Of a stretch of 13,825 nucleotides of DNA, positions 12,924-13,825 are shown in pieces (position 1 is the first letter of the stretch; every line of letters starts with the position of its first letter). A program made the translations under genes and the position numbers. Origin of the DNA: Clostridia bacterium (GTDB taxonomy: Bacteria; Bacillota; Clostridia; Oscillospirales; Ruminococcaceae); NCBI GenBank assembly GCA_021152595.1, contig JAGKVC010000126.1, forward strand, positions 1 to 13,825, written 5' to 3'. Below the pieces are notes generated by a model. It did no database searches. It was given only the letters and a program-made list of their open reading frames with translations, and was not told where the DNA came from.

Positions 12924-13825
12924 ATCAGCAAAACAACCGTACCGGAGAGATCATCCGTGTCAGCTACCGCGGCATTGCTGTCAATCTGCTGCTTGTGATA
13001 TTCAAGGCAATCGTCGGTCTGACAGCAAATTCAATCGCTGTTGTTCTTGATGCGGTCAATAATCTGAGTGACGCACTTTCTTCTATTATTACTATCGTCG
13101 GCGCAAAGCTCGCCGGAAAAGCTGCCGACCGCAAACATCCTTACGGTCACGGAAGAATCGAATATATCAGTGCCTCGATTATTGCGCTGCTGGTATTGCT
13201 CGCCGGTCTCACTTCCATGAAAGAATCCGTTTCCAAGCTCATCCATCCGGCTGAAACAAAGCATACGATCTTTTCGATCATCATTCTGATTGCGGCTGTT
13301 GCAGCAAAAGTCCTGCTTGGCAAATACTTTCAGAAAAAAGGTACAGCGCTCAATTCCGATTCGCTGACAGCATCCGGAACAGATGCGCTTTTTGATGCGG
13401 TGCTTTCATTTGCAACGCTGATCTCAGCCGTGATCAGCATGACCGTCGGCTGGAATCTGGAGGGATTGCTTGGTATTGTGATCTCAGTTTTCATCCTGAA
13501 GGCCGGATATGAAATCATCAAGGAGACGCTCAATCACATCATCGGCATCCGCGCCGAGGACGATTTCACCGCACAGATCAAATCCTGCATCTGCGCAAAT
13601 CCTGCCGTTCACGGTGCATATGACCTGATCCTGCATAATTACGGACCGGAAAAATATTTCGGTTCTGTGCATATCGAAGTCGATGACAGCATGACTGCCC
13701 GCGAAATTGACGCGCTTTCCCGGACGATTGTGCCGCAGATCTATCAGGAATTCGGCGTGCTGCTGACGATCGGCATCTACGCAACGAATACGCACAGCGA
13801 AACTGCGGTGCAGATCCGCGAGACC
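12920..13825 (+). CDS. Cation diffusion facilitator (CDF) metal exporter, Mn-type site, N-terminal 302 residues
   Basis: CDF proteins are homodimeric membrane antiporters that export divalent metals in exchange for protons. Visible are the membrane segments of the family, with TM2 LDAVNNLSD (43-51) and TM5 SGTDALFDAVLS (152-163), the HPYGHGR loop (73-79), and the start of the cytoplasmic C-terminal domain (about 205 on; LILHNYGPEKYFGSVHIEV). The transport site would be Asn47/Asp51/Asp155/Asp159. Zn exporters usually have His at one or more of these places, while an N-D/D-D set is typical of manganese exporters such as MntE, so Mn2+ is the inferred substrate. GGAGG lies 5 nt upstream of ATG. 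The frame stays open to the window end; family length of 380-400 suggests about 80-100 residues are missing. Expression is from the promoter at 12829-12857. Confidence 0.93.
   Translation, partial: MNQQNNRTGEIIRVSYRGIAVNLLLVIFKAIVGLTANSIAVVLDAVNNLSDALSSIITIVGAKLAGKAADRKHPYGHGRIEYISASIIALLVLLAGLTSMKESVSKLIHPAETKHTIFSIIILIAAVAAKVLLGKYFQKKGTALNSDSLTASGTDALFDAVLSFATLISAVISMTVGWNLEGLLGIVISVFILKAGYEIIKETLNHIIGIRAEDDFTAQIKSCICANPAVHGAYDLILHNYGPEKYFGSVHIEVDDSMTAREIDALSRTIVPQIYQEFGVLLTIGIYATNTHSETAVQIRET

Noticed and set aside
1..13825. CRISPR arrays, insertion sequences, tRNA or rRNA genes
   Set aside because: No regularly spaced repeats, transposase genes, terminal inverted repeats or tRNA cloverleaf sequences were seen in the window.

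Overview
The window looks like a chromosomal segment of a low-to-mid GC Firmicute, most likely a Ruminococcus-like member of the Oscillospiraceae (clostridial cluster IV). The grounds are strong Shine-Dalgarno sites (GGAGG), sigma-A promoters close to TTGACA-N17-TATAAT, a T-box in front of thrS, and a secreted protein with a type I dockerin, the cellulosome docking module of this group. The genus is an inference; no rRNA or other marker is present.

Layout. Positions 1-2758 hold a leftward operon: a ribbon-helix-helix (RHH) protein, a 128-residue protein resembling DUF6483, and the N-terminal two thirds of ClpB, which runs off the left edge. A divergent promoter pair (2731-2826) separates it from a rightward alaX-type alanyl-tRNA editing gene (2884-4059). 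The gap 4060-4396 holds a leftward promoter and terminator that bound an unannotated ~150-nt structured RNA. Next come a rightward pair, a CorA-family transporter (GIN instead of GMN) and a DUF1963/YwqG-type protein, which meet a leftward mgtE at a shared bidirectional terminator. mgtE has a ~250-nt leader with its own terminator and a riboswitch-like fold that does not match the M-box. Leftward thrS follows, under a T-box. Then come a rightward secreted dockerin plus beta-helix protein of the Cthe_2159 type and, after a strong terminator, the start of a CDF metal exporter with a Mn-type metal-site signature, cut by the right edge.

Themes. Three divalent-cation transporters from three families (CorA, MgtE, CDF) lie within 10 kb. 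Two translation-fidelity genes (alaX, thrS) are present, and RNA-based control is prominent: a T-box, an mgtE leader with alternative structures, a free-standing terminated RNA, and a short upstream ORF overlapping the CDF start codon. Most genes are ordinary housekeeping genes. The parts worth a second look are the two uncharacterised RNA elements (4093-4250 and 7799-7980), the repeats between and in front of promoters, and the RHH/DUF6483/clpB operon.
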